Assembly (NCBI RefSeq): GCF_002224125.1
Contig: NZ_NCSM01000001.1
Coordinates: forward strand, 1-64,000
Length of the DNA stretch: 64,000 nt
Source: Streptomyces sp. NBS 14/10
GTDB lineage: Bacteria > Actinomycetota > Actinomycetes > Streptomycetales > Streptomycetaceae
Direction: 5' to 3'
Below are positions 16,580 through 25,909 of the stretch, one piece after another. Numbering within the stretch: position 1 is the first letter of the stretch; each line of letters starts with the position of its first letter. Both the position numbers and the translations under genes were made by a program. The notes beneath the pieces are model-generated. The model ran no database searches. It worked only from the letters and a program-made list of their open reading frames with translations, and had not been told where the DNA came from.

Positions 16580-16665
16580 GTGATCGTTCAGCACCGTGAT
16601 CGTTCAGCACCCCGTGATCGTCCGGTACCCCGTGATCGTTCAGCACCCCGTGATCGTCCGGTACC
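16580..16665. repeat. 18-bp tandem repeat with two alternating unit types
   Basis: Five consecutive GTGATCGT units start at 16580, 16596, 16614, 16632 and 16650. After a 16-bp first unit they alternate between GTTCAGCACCCC-type and GTCCGGTACCCC-type endings. The rest of the gap at 16451-16785 between the TPR regulator and the oxidase gene holds no gene. Confidence 0.8.
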
Positions 16666-16785
16666 GGCGGAGTGGCAGATGACGGGGGGGGTGACGCGGG
16701 TTTCTGATGGCTGTCAGTGGCGCGGGTCATGATAGTCATCGAGTTGGGTGAGTGGATTGTGCGCGGCGTGGGGAGGTGAGGTGAC

Positions 16786-17991
16786 GTGAGGGCGCTGGAC
16801 TGCGATGTGCTGGTGGTCGGGGGCGGGATCGTCGGCCTGTCGACGGCGTATGCGATCACGCGCGCCTCGCCCGGCACCCGGGTGACCGTCCTGGAGAAGG
16901 AAGCCGGCCCCGCCTGCCACCAGACGGGGCGGAACAGCGGCGTGATCCACAGCGGCATCTACTACCGCCCCGGGTCGCTGAAGGCGCGGTTCGCGGCCCA
17001 GGGCGCGGCGGAGATGGTCAAGTTCTGCGCCGAGCACGGCATCGCCCATGAGGTGACCGGCAAGCTCATCGTGGCGACGGAGCGGGCGGAGCTGCCCCGG
17101 CTGCACGCCCTGGTCCAGCGCGGCCGGGAGAACGGAATCCCGGTCCGCGAGCTCGGCCCCGCCCAGCTCGCCGAGCACGAGCCATGGGTGCGCGGCCTGG
17201 CCGCCATCCATGTGGGCACGACGGGCATCTGCGACTTCAAGGCCGTGGCGGCCCGGCTGGCCCGCCTCGCGCGCGACGCCGGGGCGTCGGTGCGGTACGG
17301 GGCGGGGGTGCACGCCATCGGGCGCCGCCCGTCGGCGGTCGCGGTCCGTACGGGCGACGGGACGGTGCTGCGGGCCCGCGCCCTGGTCAACTGCGCCGGT
17401 CTGCACTGCGACCGGATCGCCCGGCTGGCGGGCGACGACCCCGGCATGCGGATCGTCCCCTTCCGTGGCGAGTACTACGAGCTGGTCCCCTCGCGCGCCT
17501 CCCTCGTGCGCGGCCTGGTCTACCCCGTCCCCGACCCGGCCTTCCCCTTCCTCGGCGTCCATCTGACCCGCGGTGTCGACGGCTCCGTCCACATCGGGCC
17601 GAACGCGGTGCCGGCCCTCGCCCGCGAGGGCTACACCTGGCAGACGGTCCACCCGCGCGAGCTGGCCGGGACGCTGGCATACCCCGGCTCCTGGCGGATA
17701 GCCCGCCGCCACTGGCGTTACGGCGCGGGCGAGCTGCGCCGCTCGCTGTCCAAGGGCGCCTTCACCGACGCCGTCCGCCGTCTGCTGCCGGATGTCACGG
17801 CCGACGACCTGATACCGGCCCCGGCGGGCGTGCGCGCCCAGGCGGTGCTGCCCGACGGCACGCTGGTGGACGACTTCCTGATCAAGGAGTCCCCCCGCGT
17901 CGTCCATGTGCTCAACGCACCCTCGCCGGCGGCGACGGCATCGCTGCCGATCGGGCGGGAGGTCGCGAGGCGGGTGCTGGAGCGGCTGTGA
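16786..17991 (+). CDS. lhgO: L-2-hydroxyglutarate oxidase (LhgO family)
   Basis: FAD-dependent oxidase of 401 residues that converts L-2-hydroxyglutarate to 2-oxoglutarate, feeding electrons to the membrane quinone pool in characterised members. The N-terminal dinucleotide fold is CDVLVVGGGIVGLSTAYAI, followed by the family motif GRNSGVIHSGIYYRPGSLKA. Further conserved segments are RGEYYEL, YPVPDPAFPFLGVHLTR and the C-terminal GVRAQAV and NAPSPAATASLPIG. Length matches the family. Start is GTG at 16786 after GGGAGGTGAGGTGAC. Downstream of a repeat-bearing gap and upstream of trmB; no operon partner is evident. Confidence 0.9.
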   Translation: MRALDCDVLVVGGGIVGLSTAYAITRASPGTRVTVLEKEAGPACHQTGRNSGVIHSGIYYRPGSLKARFAAQGAAEMVKFCAEHGIAHEVTGKLIVATERAELPRLHALVQRGRENGIPVRELGPAQLAEHEPWVRGLAAIHVGTTGICDFKAVAARLARLARDAGASVRYGAGVHAIGRRPSAVAVRTGDGTVLRARALVNCAGLHCDRIARLAGDDPGMRIVPFRGEYYELVPSRASLVRGLVYPVPDPAFPFLGVHLTRGVDGSVHIGPNAVPALAREGYTWQTVHPRELAGTLAYPGSWRIARRHWRYGAGELRRSLSKGAFTDAVRRLLPDVTADDLIPAPAGVRAQAVLPDGTLVDDFLIKESPRVVHVLNAPSPAATASLPIGREVARRVLERL

Positions 17992-18143
17992 GGCGTGGCC
18001 TGGGCGCTGGGGGCTTGAGCGCTGGGGCCCGGACGCTGAACGGTCGGGCTCTGAACGGTCGGGCATGAGGCGAGGCCCGAGCGCTGGGGCCTGGGCACTT
18101 CGGGCTCGGGCATGAGGGGCCCGGGCGCTGCTGCCTGGGCCCG

Positions 18144-18149
18144 TAGAAT
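18144..18149 (+). promoter_or_regulatory. -10 element for a probably leaderless trmB transcript
   Basis: TAGAAT at 18144-18149 ends 9 nt before the GTG at 18159, and there is no Shine-Dalgarno sequence in between. That spacing puts the transcription start at or within a few bases of the start codon. Confidence 0.5.
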
Positions 18150-18158
18150 CAAAGCACT

Positions 18159-19034
18159 GTGTCCGAGAACCACACCGCCGAAAACCCGACGGCCGAAGAC
18201 CCCACCACCGGCAGCCCCACCACCCCCGCTCCCCGCCCGGAGCGCACGCTGCCCCCGTCCCCGTCCCGGTCCCCTCACCCGTCCCCGCGCGACCGTCGCG
18301 CCGAGCCGATGTTCCCGGGCGGCCCGCTGGCCGACCCCGCCGGCTCGCACCACGAGCGGCGCATCCGCTCGTTCCGCCCCCGCCGCGGCCGGGTGACCTT
18401 GGGCCAGGGCGAGGCGCTGCGCCGCCTGTGGGGCCAGTGGGGCCTGGACATCGACGGCCTCTCGCATATCGACCTCGGCGAGCTGTTCGGCGACCCGGAC
18501 CTGCCCGTCGTCCTGGAGATCGGCTTCGGCATGGGCGAGGCCACCGCCCAGATGGCGGCCGCCGACCCCGGCACCGGCATATTGGCCGCCGATGTCCACA
18601 CCCCCGGCCAGGGCAATCTGCTCGCTCTCGCGGAGCGGAAGGATCTTTCCAACATCCGGGTGGCGAACGGCGACGCGATCATCCTGCTGCGCGAAATGCT
18701 GGAGCCCGCCTCCCTCGCCGGGCTGCGCGTCTACTTCCCGGACCCCTGGCCCAAGAAGCGGCACCACAAGCGCCGCCTCATCCAGCCCGAGTTCATCGCC
18801 CTCGCCGCCACCCGGCTGCGCCCCGGCGCGCTGCTGCACTGCGCGACCGACTGGGAGCCGTACGCCGAGCAGATGCTCGAGGTCCTCACCGCCGACCCGC
18901 ACTTCGAGAACACCCAGCCCGACGGCGGCTACAGCCCGCGCCCGGCCTTCCGCCCGCTGACCAAGTTCGAGGGACAGGGCCTGGAGAAGGGCCATGCAGT
19001 CCACGACCTGATCTTCCGCCGCACCGGGAGATAA
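18159..19034 (+). CDS. trmB: tRNA (guanine-N7-)-methyltransferase
   Basis: Cytoplasmic SAM-dependent enzyme that methylates G46 in the variable loop of tRNA. A Pro/Thr-rich disordered N-terminus of about 70 residues precedes the methyltransferase core. The SAM-binding motif is LEIGFGMGEATAQMA, the family signature is VYFPDPWPKKRHHKRR, and the C-terminal TKFEGQGLEKGH is typical of TrmB. At 291 residues it is longer than E. coli TrmB because of the N-terminal tail, as in other Streptomyces. GTG start, apparently leaderless. Confidence 0.93.
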   Translation: MSENHTAENPTAEDPTTGSPTTPAPRPERTLPPSPSRSPHPSPRDRRAEPMFPGGPLADPAGSHHERRIRSFRPRRGRVTLGQGEALRRLWGQWGLDIDGLSHIDLGELFGDPDLPVVLEIGFGMGEATAQMAAADPGTGILAADVHTPGQGNLLALAERKDLSNIRVANGDAIILLREMLEPASLAGLRVYFPDPWPKKRHHKRRLIQPEFIALAATRLRPGALLHCATDWEPYAEQMLEVLTADPHFENTQPDGGYSPRPAFRPLTKFEGQGLEKGHAVHDLIFRRTGR

Positions 19035-19108
19035 CGCAGACACAGCGCGAGACATAGCGCCCTTTAGCGCCTGGGCATAATCCTTCGGTCCGCCATTCCG
19101 CCGTTCGT

Positions 19109-19114
19109 TAGGGT
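19109..19114 (+). promoter_or_regulatory. -10 element for a probably leaderless prsW-like transcript
   Basis: TAGGGT at 19109-19114 is separated from the GTG at 19121 by only CGTCAG, the classic spacing of leaderless actinobacterial genes. Confidence 0.5.
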
Positions 19115-19120
19115 CGTCAG

Positions 19121-20605
19121 GTGCACCAGTCCCCGCCCCCGCACCAGCAGCCCGGCCCCCCGGCCACGGCATACGGACAGCAGCCGTGGACCGGCCCCAC
19201 GCCCGCGCCGCCGACCGGGGCCGACTGGCCGTACCCACCACACCGTGCCCCCTGGGGCAGCCGGCTGAGCGCGCTGTGGGCCAACAAGTCCCTGCGCGCC
19301 ACGGCGCTGATCGTCCTGCTCTCCCTCTCCGGCCTGATCATCCTGGCCCTGGTCCGCCAGCAGACCGGCACCGAGGGCTTCCTGGTGGGCCTGGGCCTGG
19401 CCATCCTGCCCGTACCGCTGCTGATCGCCGCGTTCCGCTGGATGGACCGCATCGAACCCGAACCCTGGCGGAACCTGATCTTCGCCTTCGCCTGGGGGGC
19501 ATGCGCGGCGACCCTCGTCGCCCTCATAGCGAACGGCTTCGCCACCGATTGGCTGATCACCAACGTCGCCGACTCCTCCTCCAGCCAGGCCGACGTCGAC
19601 GCCTGGGGCGCCACCCTGGTCGCCCCCGTCGTCGAGGAGAGCGCCAAGGCCGCCGCCGTACTGCTCCTCTTCCTCTTCCGGCGCCGCAACTTCAACGGGA
19701 TCGTCGACGGCGTCGTCATCGCCGGAATCACCGCCACCGGCTTCGCCTTCACCGAGAACATCCTCTACCTCGGCACGGCCTTCGTCAGCGACCAGGAGTA
19801 CGGCTACTCCGGCATCCGCTCCACCACCGCCGCGACCTTCTTCATCCGCGCGGTGATGTCCCCCTTCGCCCACCCCCTCTTCACCGCCGCCACCGGCATC
19901 GGCTTCGGCATAGCCGCCGCGGCCGCCCGGCACCAGCGAGCGCGCCGCGTCCTCGTCCCCCTCGCCGGCCTGCTCGGCGCCATGGTCCTGCACGGCCTCT
20001 GGAACGGCTCCGCCACCTTCGGCGGCTACGGCTTCCTCGCCGTCTACGCCCTCTTCATGGTCCCCGTCTTCGGCCTGCTGACCTGGCTGACCATCTGGTC
20101 ACGCAACAACCAGCTGCGCACCGTACGCACCCAGCTCACCACCTACCAGGCCGCCGGCTGGCTCACCCCACCCGAGCCCATCGCCCTCTCCTCCATGCGC
20201 GCCCGCGGCATAGCCCGCGACCTCGCCCGCCGCACCCAGGGCCCGGCCGCGGCCCGCATCGTCGCCGACTACACCGCGACCGCCACCTCACTCGCCTTCC
20301 TCCGCCACCGCGCCTACCTCGGCACGGCGGGCCCCGACTTCACCACCCGCGAGGGCGAGCTCCTGGACCGCCTCTGGCAACACCGCGAAACCGCCCAACC
20401 GGCCCTGGCCCACGCCGCCCTCTCCGTCCCCCTCCCCCGCCGCCGAGTCCCCCGCCCCCACCCAGCCACAATGCCCCCGCCGTACTGGCCCGTCCCGCCC
20501 CAGGGGACGTACGCCCCACCCACCGGGTACGCCCAGCCCACCCCGTACGGCTACCCGGCCTGGCCGCCGGCTCATCAACCGCCGTACCCGCAGGGCCAGC
20601 CGTGA
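19121..20605 (+). CDS. PrsW-family intramembrane metalloprotease
   Basis: Polytopic membrane protein of 494 residues. It has a Pro/Gln-rich cytoplasmic N-terminus, about eight transmembrane segments and a Pro/Tyr-rich C-terminal tail with PPTGYAQPTPYGYP-like repeats. The PrsW catalytic features are present: the glutamate pair in APVVEESAKAAAVL and the later histidines in FAHPLFTAATGIGFG and VLHGLWNGSATFGG. Family members cut anti-sigma factors or other membrane substrates. No anti-sigma gene is adjacent, so the substrate is unknown. It is the last gene before the lower-GC island that starts near 20640. Confidence 0.85.
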   Translation: MHQSPPPHQQPGPPATAYGQQPWTGPTPAPPTGADWPYPPHRAPWGSRLSALWANKSLRATALIVLLSLSGLIILALVRQQTGTEGFLVGLGLAILPVPLLIAAFRWMDRIEPEPWRNLIFAFAWGACAATLVALIANGFATDWLITNVADSSSSQADVDAWGATLVAPVVEESAKAAAVLLLFLFRRRNFNGIVDGVVIAGITATGFAFTENILYLGTAFVSDQEYGYSGIRSTTAATFFIRAVMSPFAHPLFTAATGIGFGIAAAAARHQRARRVLVPLAGLLGAMVLHGLWNGSATFGGYGFLAVYALFMVPVFGLLTWLTIWSRNNQLRTVRTQLTTYQAAGWLTPPEPIALSSMRARGIARDLARRTQGPAAARIVADYTATATSLAFLRHRAYLGTAGPDFTTREGELLDRLWQHRETAQPALAHAALSVPLPRRRVPRPHPATMPPPYWPVPPQGTYAPPTGYAQPTPYGYPAWPPAHQPPYPQGQP

Positions 20606-20658
20606 CCCACAGATAGCCGCAACACCGGCTGCAGCCGCGCACCAAAGAACCGTTCCTG

Positions 20659-21753
20659 CTAGTCGACAATCCCCCAGGTTGCGGCAGAGGCCGATCCCGC
20701 CCAGCCGTCGACCGTCCTCCACACCGAGGCGATGCCCAGCCCTTCGAGGTACGCCGCATACGCTCCGATGTCCTCGGTGAAGAGCGCAAGCAGGTGCGGC
20801 TTGGCATGCCCCACCTGCTCATACAGGAAGTGGTTGTACTCGAAGAGCTGCCCTACGGCCTCACGGACCGCCTTGGTGGGGTTGCCCCGTTTCACCGTCT
20901 TCGCTTCCACCAGCCACTCGACCCCGTCCTTTCGCAACACGAGGTCCTTCGGGTGCATGGCCTTGTTGATCGGCACGAAGTCGCGCTCGTCGGCATAGTG
21001 GCTAAATGCCTCAAGAAGCAGCTCATGGCTGCGGGACTTCTTGATCGTCCGCTTCGGGATGCGTGCGACGTAGTCGCTGCCGTCCTTCGGGCGGAACCCG
21101 TCGAGTCCTTGAAACTCGACGGGCGGCTTCTTACTCGAGGCCTTACTCCCCACCCCGGCTGAGATCGTCGCGCCGCTGAGGGTCTTCTCCACAGCCGCAG
21201 CGTGCTGGAGGACTTCGGCCATGTGCCAAAGATCTTCACGCAAGCTGATCTCGGTCGGCATGGAGGCCGTGCTGTAGCACCTTGCTACGACACTTCCGGC
21301 CTCGTACGAACGTGCGCGATGGACCTTGGACTTCAAGTCAGGCCGGACGCGCCAGCCGTCCACAAGCTCGTCAGGGAGGCCCGCGAGCAGAGCCTGCGCC
21401 CTGTTCTGCAGATAGTCACGGCGCTTCTTCCCTGTGCCCAACTCATCTGCGAGCGACGTCACACCCTGCTGAAGGGTGAGCGTTACCGTGCTCAGATCTT
21501 CGGCGAAGATGTAGGCGAGGTAGAGGCCCTTCTTGGGATCAAGGTTGATGTCGCGGTCGTAGACGCCGATCCAAGGAGTCTTGCTTGCACCGCCGCTTCC
21601 ACCGTTGCCCTCAGCTGCAAAGCCCACCGGCACGATGTGCGCCCACTCGCCGCTTGCGGCCCGGAGGCGATCTTGCGCAGGTAGTCCCTTCGAGTTCTTC
21701 TTTCCTGCGTCGTAACTACTAGCGACATCGAGGAGCAGATCAAGTATGCCCAT
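20659..21753 (-). CDS. McrB-N-domain protein with possible PD-(D/E)XK nuclease, candidate defence gene
   Basis: A 364-residue soluble protein. The first half (about 1-200) looks like the MrcB/McrB N-terminal DNA-recognition domain (TPWIGVYDRDI, KKGLYLAYIFAEDLSTVTLTLQQGVT). The second half (about 230-345) shows a nuclease-like pattern: a helix, then HPKDLVLRKDGVEWLVEAKTV, in which D and the ExK pair would form a PD-(D/E)XK site, followed by a helix with REAVGQLFEYNHFLY. No AAA domain is fused, unlike McrB. No Shine-Dalgarno sequence is seen; TAGTTT lies 6 nt before the ATG, so the transcript may be leaderless. Divergent from the helicase-nuclease gene at 21908. Function in modified-DNA restriction is inference. 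Confidence 0.7.
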   Translation of the reverse strand: MGILDLLLDVASSYDAGKKNSKGLPAQDRLRAASGEWAHIVPVGFAAEGNGGSGGASKTPWIGVYDRDINLDPKKGLYLAYIFAEDLSTVTLTLQQGVTSLADELGTGKKRRDYLQNRAQALLAGLPDELVDGWRVRPDLKSKVHRARSYEAGSVVARCYSTASMPTEISLREDLWHMAEVLQHAAAVEKTLSGATISAGVGSKASSKKPPVEFQGLDGFRPKDGSDYVARIPKRTIKKSRSHELLLEAFSHYADERDFVPINKAMHPKDLVLRKDGVEWLVEAKTVKRGNPTKAVREAVGQLFEYNHFLYEQVGHAKPHLLALFTEDIGAYAAYLEGLGIASVWRTVDGWAGSASAATWGIVD

Positions 21754-21907
21754 GCTCAGAAACTATGCACCACCTGACTGACAACGACCGTTAGCGATCA
21801 ACTCCGGTCATCGCGCGCCATGGGGCGTGTCTTGCCTCTAACTGCCTCGACCGTCAGAGGCGGCTGGTAGAACACCACATGGACAGACGAGTTGAGGGGG
21901 CGCTGCC

Positions 21908-24900
21908 ATGACCGACGCTTTTCACGACCCCGCTAGTCCTGCGCCAGGCTTGTACGAGCGGCTGATCACGTCTCGACTCGAAGCCCAGCTTGCGGTGCTG
22001 GACACCAACACGTGGCGGGCCATCAAGCAGACAGTTGGCGAGCACTCTTCGCCTCATGTGCTCGCCCGCCACATCGCCGACACGGTCCGGCAGATCTTCC
22101 TCACTCTGCCCCCCGAAGAGCAGGTCGCCGCAGCCAACCACATACTTGAATCGATCAAGACCCTCGACGGGGCCAAGCAATGGGTCGATCTCATCGCGGA
22201 CGGCCCTCGCCAGTTGATCGCCATCGCCGAGCAGCAGGCCCCGGGCGTCTACTCCGTACGCCCAGCCACCCCGCTCTCCGAGACGGCCCTCATCACCAAC
22301 TCCCCAGAAGATCCCAACCTCGGCTTCGAGCTCCGCGCCGAGCTGGCCACCGCAGACCGCGTCGACCTGCTCTGCGCCTTCGTGAAGTGGCACGGCCTCC
22401 GCGTTCTGGAGGAGTCATTAGCGGCAGCCCGTGATCGAGACGTGCCGATCCGCGTCATCACGACGACCTATATCGGCGCCACCGAGCGACGCGCCCTGGA
22501 TCGGCTCGTGGAAGAGTTCAACGCCGAGGTCAAGGTCAACTACGAGATACGGTCAACCCGTCTCCACGCGAAAGCTTGGCTGTTCCGGCGCAACAGCGGC
22601 TATGACACCGCCTACGTCGGCAGCTCCAATCTCTCCAAGACGGCCCTTCTCGACGGCCTCGAGTGGAACGTCCGGCTCTCCTCTGTAGCCACGCCAACCG
22701 TCTTGAAGAAGTTCGAGGCCACCTTCGACTCCTACTGGAGCGAACCGGCCTTCGAGACCTACGACCCCACCCACGACGGCAGCCGACTGCAAGAAGCGCT
22801 CCTCCTCGCTGGCGGAAGGCAGCACGGCGACACCCACGCCATCAGCCTCTCTGGCCTTGAGGTGCGGCCGTACCCGCACCAACAAGACATGCTCGAACGG
22901 CTCCGCATCGAGCGAGACATCCACGACCGGCACTGCAATCTGCTCGTTGCGGCCACAGGCACCGGCAAGACCGTCATGGCTGCCCTGGACTACCGGTCCC
23001 TGCGGAAGCAGCACGCAGGGCGCCCGCTCAGCCTGCTCTTCGTCGCCCACCGCCAGGAGATCCTGAAGCAGTCACTTCGCACGTACCAAGACGTGTTGGT
23101 CGACGCGAACTTCGGGGAGCTGCTGGTCGGCGGGGACGTCCCGCAGGACTGGACGCATGTCTTCGCCAGCGTTCAGTCCCTTAATGCCGGTTCGCTGGAG
23201 CGCTTCGCCTCCGATCACTTCGACGTCGTCGTCATCGACGAGTTCCACCATGGGGTTGCTCGGACCTACCGGCGCATCATCGACCACTTCGAACCGCTGG
23301 AGCTCCTAGGGCTCACCGCGACACCGGAACGCGCGGACGGACGCAACGTCCAAGACGAGTTCTTCCATGGGCACATCGCAGCCGAGATGCGCCTGTGGGA
23401 GGCGTTGGAGAACGATCTCCTCAGCCCCTTCCACTACTTCGGTATCGCCGACAACACCGAACTGGAAGGGATCACCTGGAAGAAGGGCACCTACGACACG
23501 GGTGAGCTCAGTCAGCTCTACACCGGAAATCACGCCCGTGCGCGACTCATCGTGAAGGCCGTCCAGGACAAGGTGACGGATCCAGGCTCGATGCGGGCGC
23601 TGGGCTTTTGCGTCTCCGTGGCGCACGCCCACTTCATGGCGGACCGCTTCCGTCAGGCTGGCCTCAGCGCCACGGCCCTCGACGGGTCTACCCCGACCCC
23701 TGAGCGAGCCCAGGCCCTCGCCGACCTACGGGACGGCAGACTGCAGATCATCTTCTCCGTGGACCTGCTCAACGAAGGGCTCGACATCCCTGATGTGGAC
23801 ACCCTTCTGCTCCTGCGTCCCACGTCCAGCGCCACAGTCTTTCTCCAGCAACTCGGCCGGGGCCTGCGGCGGACGCCGGACAAGGCCGTGCTCACTGTGC
23901 TCGACTTCATCGGCCAACATCGCAAGGATTTCCGCTTTGAAGAGCAATTCCGGGCGCTGACGAATCTCACCCGAAACCGGCTTGCTGAGCACATCGAGCA
24001 TGACTTTCCGCAGCTCCCCTCCGGCTGCCAGATCATCCTGGACCGCAAGTCAAAAGACCGGATCCTGGACAACATCAAGCACCAGATCAACGTCAACATT
24101 CGGCAGCTGACGCAAGAGGTCGCCGCATACGCCGAGCCTCGGCTCAGCGCGTATCTTGAGGAGAGCCAGCGCGAACTCAAAGAGCTTTATCGGGCCAATA
24201 ACTCCTGGACCGGACTCCTCAGGCGAGCCAACCTCCTCACTGATAGTGCGCCGGAGGGCGAGGAACAACTCCTCAAGCGTGTATCCGCGTTCCTGCACGT
24301 CGACGACCCGCGGCGGGTGGACGCCTACAGCCACGTGTTGGCCGACGACGCTCCCCCGTACGACTCGCTCGACACAGCGACACAGGCATACGCCCGGATG
24401 CTCTTTTTCTCCCTGTGGCCCCTGGGCGGCGGCTTCTCCAGCTACTCCGAAGGGTTCGAGTCACTGCGCCAACAGAAGGCTCTCCGAAGCGAGCTCCGCC
24501 AGGTCCTTGCTTACAACCTGGAGCGCACCGACCACTACCCGATTCCACTCCTTGGCGATCACAGTGACATTCCGCTGACCGTCCACGCCTCGTATAGCCG
24601 GGAAGAACTCCTGCCCGCTCTCGGCCAGGCCAATGTGGGCGGCTCCTTGCCGGGACATTTCCGCGAAGGCGTGAAGTGGTGCGAGGGGCTTAAGATCGAC
24701 GCGCTTTTGATCACCCTTGAGAAGGATGACAAGGACTTCTCGCCACAGACGCGCTACAAGGACTACGCCATGAGCCCCGAGCGCTTCCACTGGGAATCAC
24801 AGAACCAGACCTCCGAGACGTCCCCCACGGGCCTGCGCTACCAGCAGCACAAGCAGCGCGGCACGCACGTGCTGCTCTTCGTACGGCGCTACAAGAAGAC

Positions 24901-25048
24901 GGACATCGGCGGGCCGCAGCCATGGATGTTGCTCGGCCCGGCCGAATACGAGTCTCACGAAGGCAGCAAGCCCATGGGCATCGTCTGGCGGCTCCAGCAC
25001 GAGCTGCCCGCCGACGTCTGGACCTACTCGGCCCTCGCAGCCGGGTAA
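21908..25048 (+). CDS. PLD nuclease - SF2 helicase - DUF3427 protein, candidate anti-phage effector
   Basis: A 1046-residue protein combining three parts. An N-terminal phospholipase-D-like nuclease region has its HxK motif in LHAKAWLFRR (about residue 218) followed by GSSNLSKTALLDGLEWN. A superfamily 2 helicase has Walker A AATGTGKT (about 349), DEFHHG for motif II (about 442), LTATPERADG for motif III and QQLGRGLRR for motif VI. The C-terminal DUF3427-type region includes FSPQTRYKDYAMSPERFHW. Only one HxK motif is obvious, so the nuclease probably works as a dimer. This architecture is found in bacterial defence islands. Ribosome site GAGGGGG precedes the ATG. Its 3' end overlaps the next, convergent gene by 25 bp. 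Confidence 0.85.
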   Translation: MTDAFHDPASPAPGLYERLITSRLEAQLAVLDTNTWRAIKQTVGEHSSPHVLARHIADTVRQIFLTLPPEEQVAAANHILESIKTLDGAKQWVDLIADGPRQLIAIAEQQAPGVYSVRPATPLSETALITNSPEDPNLGFELRAELATADRVDLLCAFVKWHGLRVLEESLAAARDRDVPIRVITTTYIGATERRALDRLVEEFNAEVKVNYEIRSTRLHAKAWLFRRNSGYDTAYVGSSNLSKTALLDGLEWNVRLSSVATPTVLKKFEATFDSYWSEPAFETYDPTHDGSRLQEALLLAGGRQHGDTHAISLSGLEVRPYPHQQDMLERLRIERDIHDRHCNLLVAATGTGKTVMAALDYRSLRKQHAGRPLSLLFVAHRQEILKQSLRTYQDVLVDANFGELLVGGDVPQDWTHVFASVQSLNAGSLERFASDHFDVVVIDEFHHGVARTYRRIIDHFEPLELLGLTATPERADGRNVQDEFFHGHIAAEMRLWEALENDLLSPFHYFGIADNTELEGITWKKGTYDTGELSQLYTGNHARARLIVKAVQDKVTDPGSMRALGFCVSVAHAHFMADRFRQAGLSATALDGSTPTPERAQALADLRDGRLQIIFSVDLLNEGLDIPDVDTLLLLRPTSSATVFLQQLGRGLRRTPDKAVLTVLDFIGQHRKDFRFEEQFRALTNLTRNRLAEHIEHDFPQLPSGCQIILDRKSKDRILDNIKHQINVNIRQLTQEVAAYAEPRLSAYLEESQRELKELYRANNSWTGLLRRANLLTDSAPEGEEQLLKRVSAFLHVDDPRRVDAYSHVLADDAPPYDSLDTATQAYARMLFFSLWPLGGGFSSYSEGFESLRQQKALRSELRQVLAYNLERTDHYPIPLLGDHSDIPLTVHASYSREELLPALGQANVGGSLPGHFREGVKWCEGLKIDALLITLEKDDKDFSPQTRYKDYAMSPERFHWESQNQTSETSPTGLRYQQHKQRGTHVLLFVRRYKKTDIGGPQPWMLLGPAEYESHEGSKPMGIVWRLQHELPADVWTYSALAAG

Positions 25049-25689
25049 GCAGGCGTGCAGGCTGTTGGCGGATCCGCCTCGAAGTGCATCTGGGCGCGGT
25101 CGAGGATGTCGTCGGGGTCCAGCCCTTGCGCCGCGACCCAGTGCAGAAGATCGGTGATGAGGCTGGTGGCCGACTCCTCCAGGACCGGTCGGCGAGGAAG
25201 CCGCGCCGTCGGGTGGCCGACTGCGTGGTTGTACGACTCCATGACGACCATCGCGCGCTGGATACGGCGCCGGTTCTCGTCCGGCGGCAGGGCTAGCTCG
25301 CACCAGACGGCTTTGCCCGCAGCGGTTCGGATCGTGCCCCACGCGGCGGCCATGCCGACGAGGAGGTGCAGGCCACGGCCGCACTCCTCATCGCATCCGG
25401 ACGGAAGCCACTGCGGTTCGCTCTGACTTTTGTCATGTAGCTCGACGCGGAGCTGATCCGCCTTCGCGTCGAGGACGAGGGTGGCCGCGCTGCCCTCCCC
25501 CACGTGCTTGATGACGTTGGAGGCCAGCTCGGTGACGGTCAGCTGTGCCTCGTCGACGAGTGGCGACATTCCCCAGGCGGTGAGCTGCGCTCTCACGGTT
25601 CGCCGGAGCCCGGCGAGCTGAGGTGCCTCCGCACGGAAAGGGAGGACACATCGGCGTTGATGAGGTTCGGTGACTGAGAAGCGGTACAT
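25024..25689 (-). CDS. GHKL-type ATP-binding protein of a WhiJ-like cluster
   Basis: A 221-residue protein. Its N-terminal half is an anti-sigma-type histidine-kinase-like ATPase (N-box ELASNVIKHVGEG, G-box CGRGLHLLVGMA, final strand AGKAVWCELALP). The remaining 80 residues are a helical extension of unknown role. Streptomyces carry many clusters of such an ATPase with a WhiJ-like XRE protein and a DUF397 protein; the cluster here has all three. Start ATG 25689 has GGGAG 7 nt upstream. The 3' end overlaps the end of the helicase gene on the other strand, so the two transcripts collide. Confidence 0.83.
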   Translation of the reverse strand: MYRFSVTEPHQRRCVLPFRAEAPQLAGLRRTVRAQLTAWGMSPLVDEAQLTVTELASNVIKHVGEGSAATLVLDAKADQLRVELHDKSQSEPQWLPSGCDEECGRGLHLLVGMAAAWGTIRTAAGKAVWCELALPPDENRRRIQRAMVVMESYNHAVGHPTARLPRRPVLEESATSLITDLLHWVAAQGLDPDDILDRAQMHFEADPPTACTPAYPAARAE

Positions 25690-25909
25690 GACCACACTCC
25701 CTAGATCGCTACGCCAGCGCTGCGCCCAGCCGTGTCCGTACGACTGCGCTGCGTAGCCTCACGCCGTGAGTATGGCACTGAGAAGTCCCGTTGTGTAACT
25801 TCTCACGAAACTCGGACGAGTGAATCTGGTGGGACATCAACTTCGGTGCCCCATAGCCTGGTTGTCGCTGGCGGGAGCCGCAGGCCAGCCCAGAAGGAGA
25901 GGAAGCCGC

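Noticed and set aside
16580..16665. The alternating 18-bp array as a CRISPR.
   Set aside because: Units are contiguous with no unique spacers and no cas genes are present.
16176..16958. Minus-strand frame with DDHGVLNDHG repeats.
   Set aside because: The repeats are only the translation of the 18-bp DNA array and the frame overlaps two well-supported genes.
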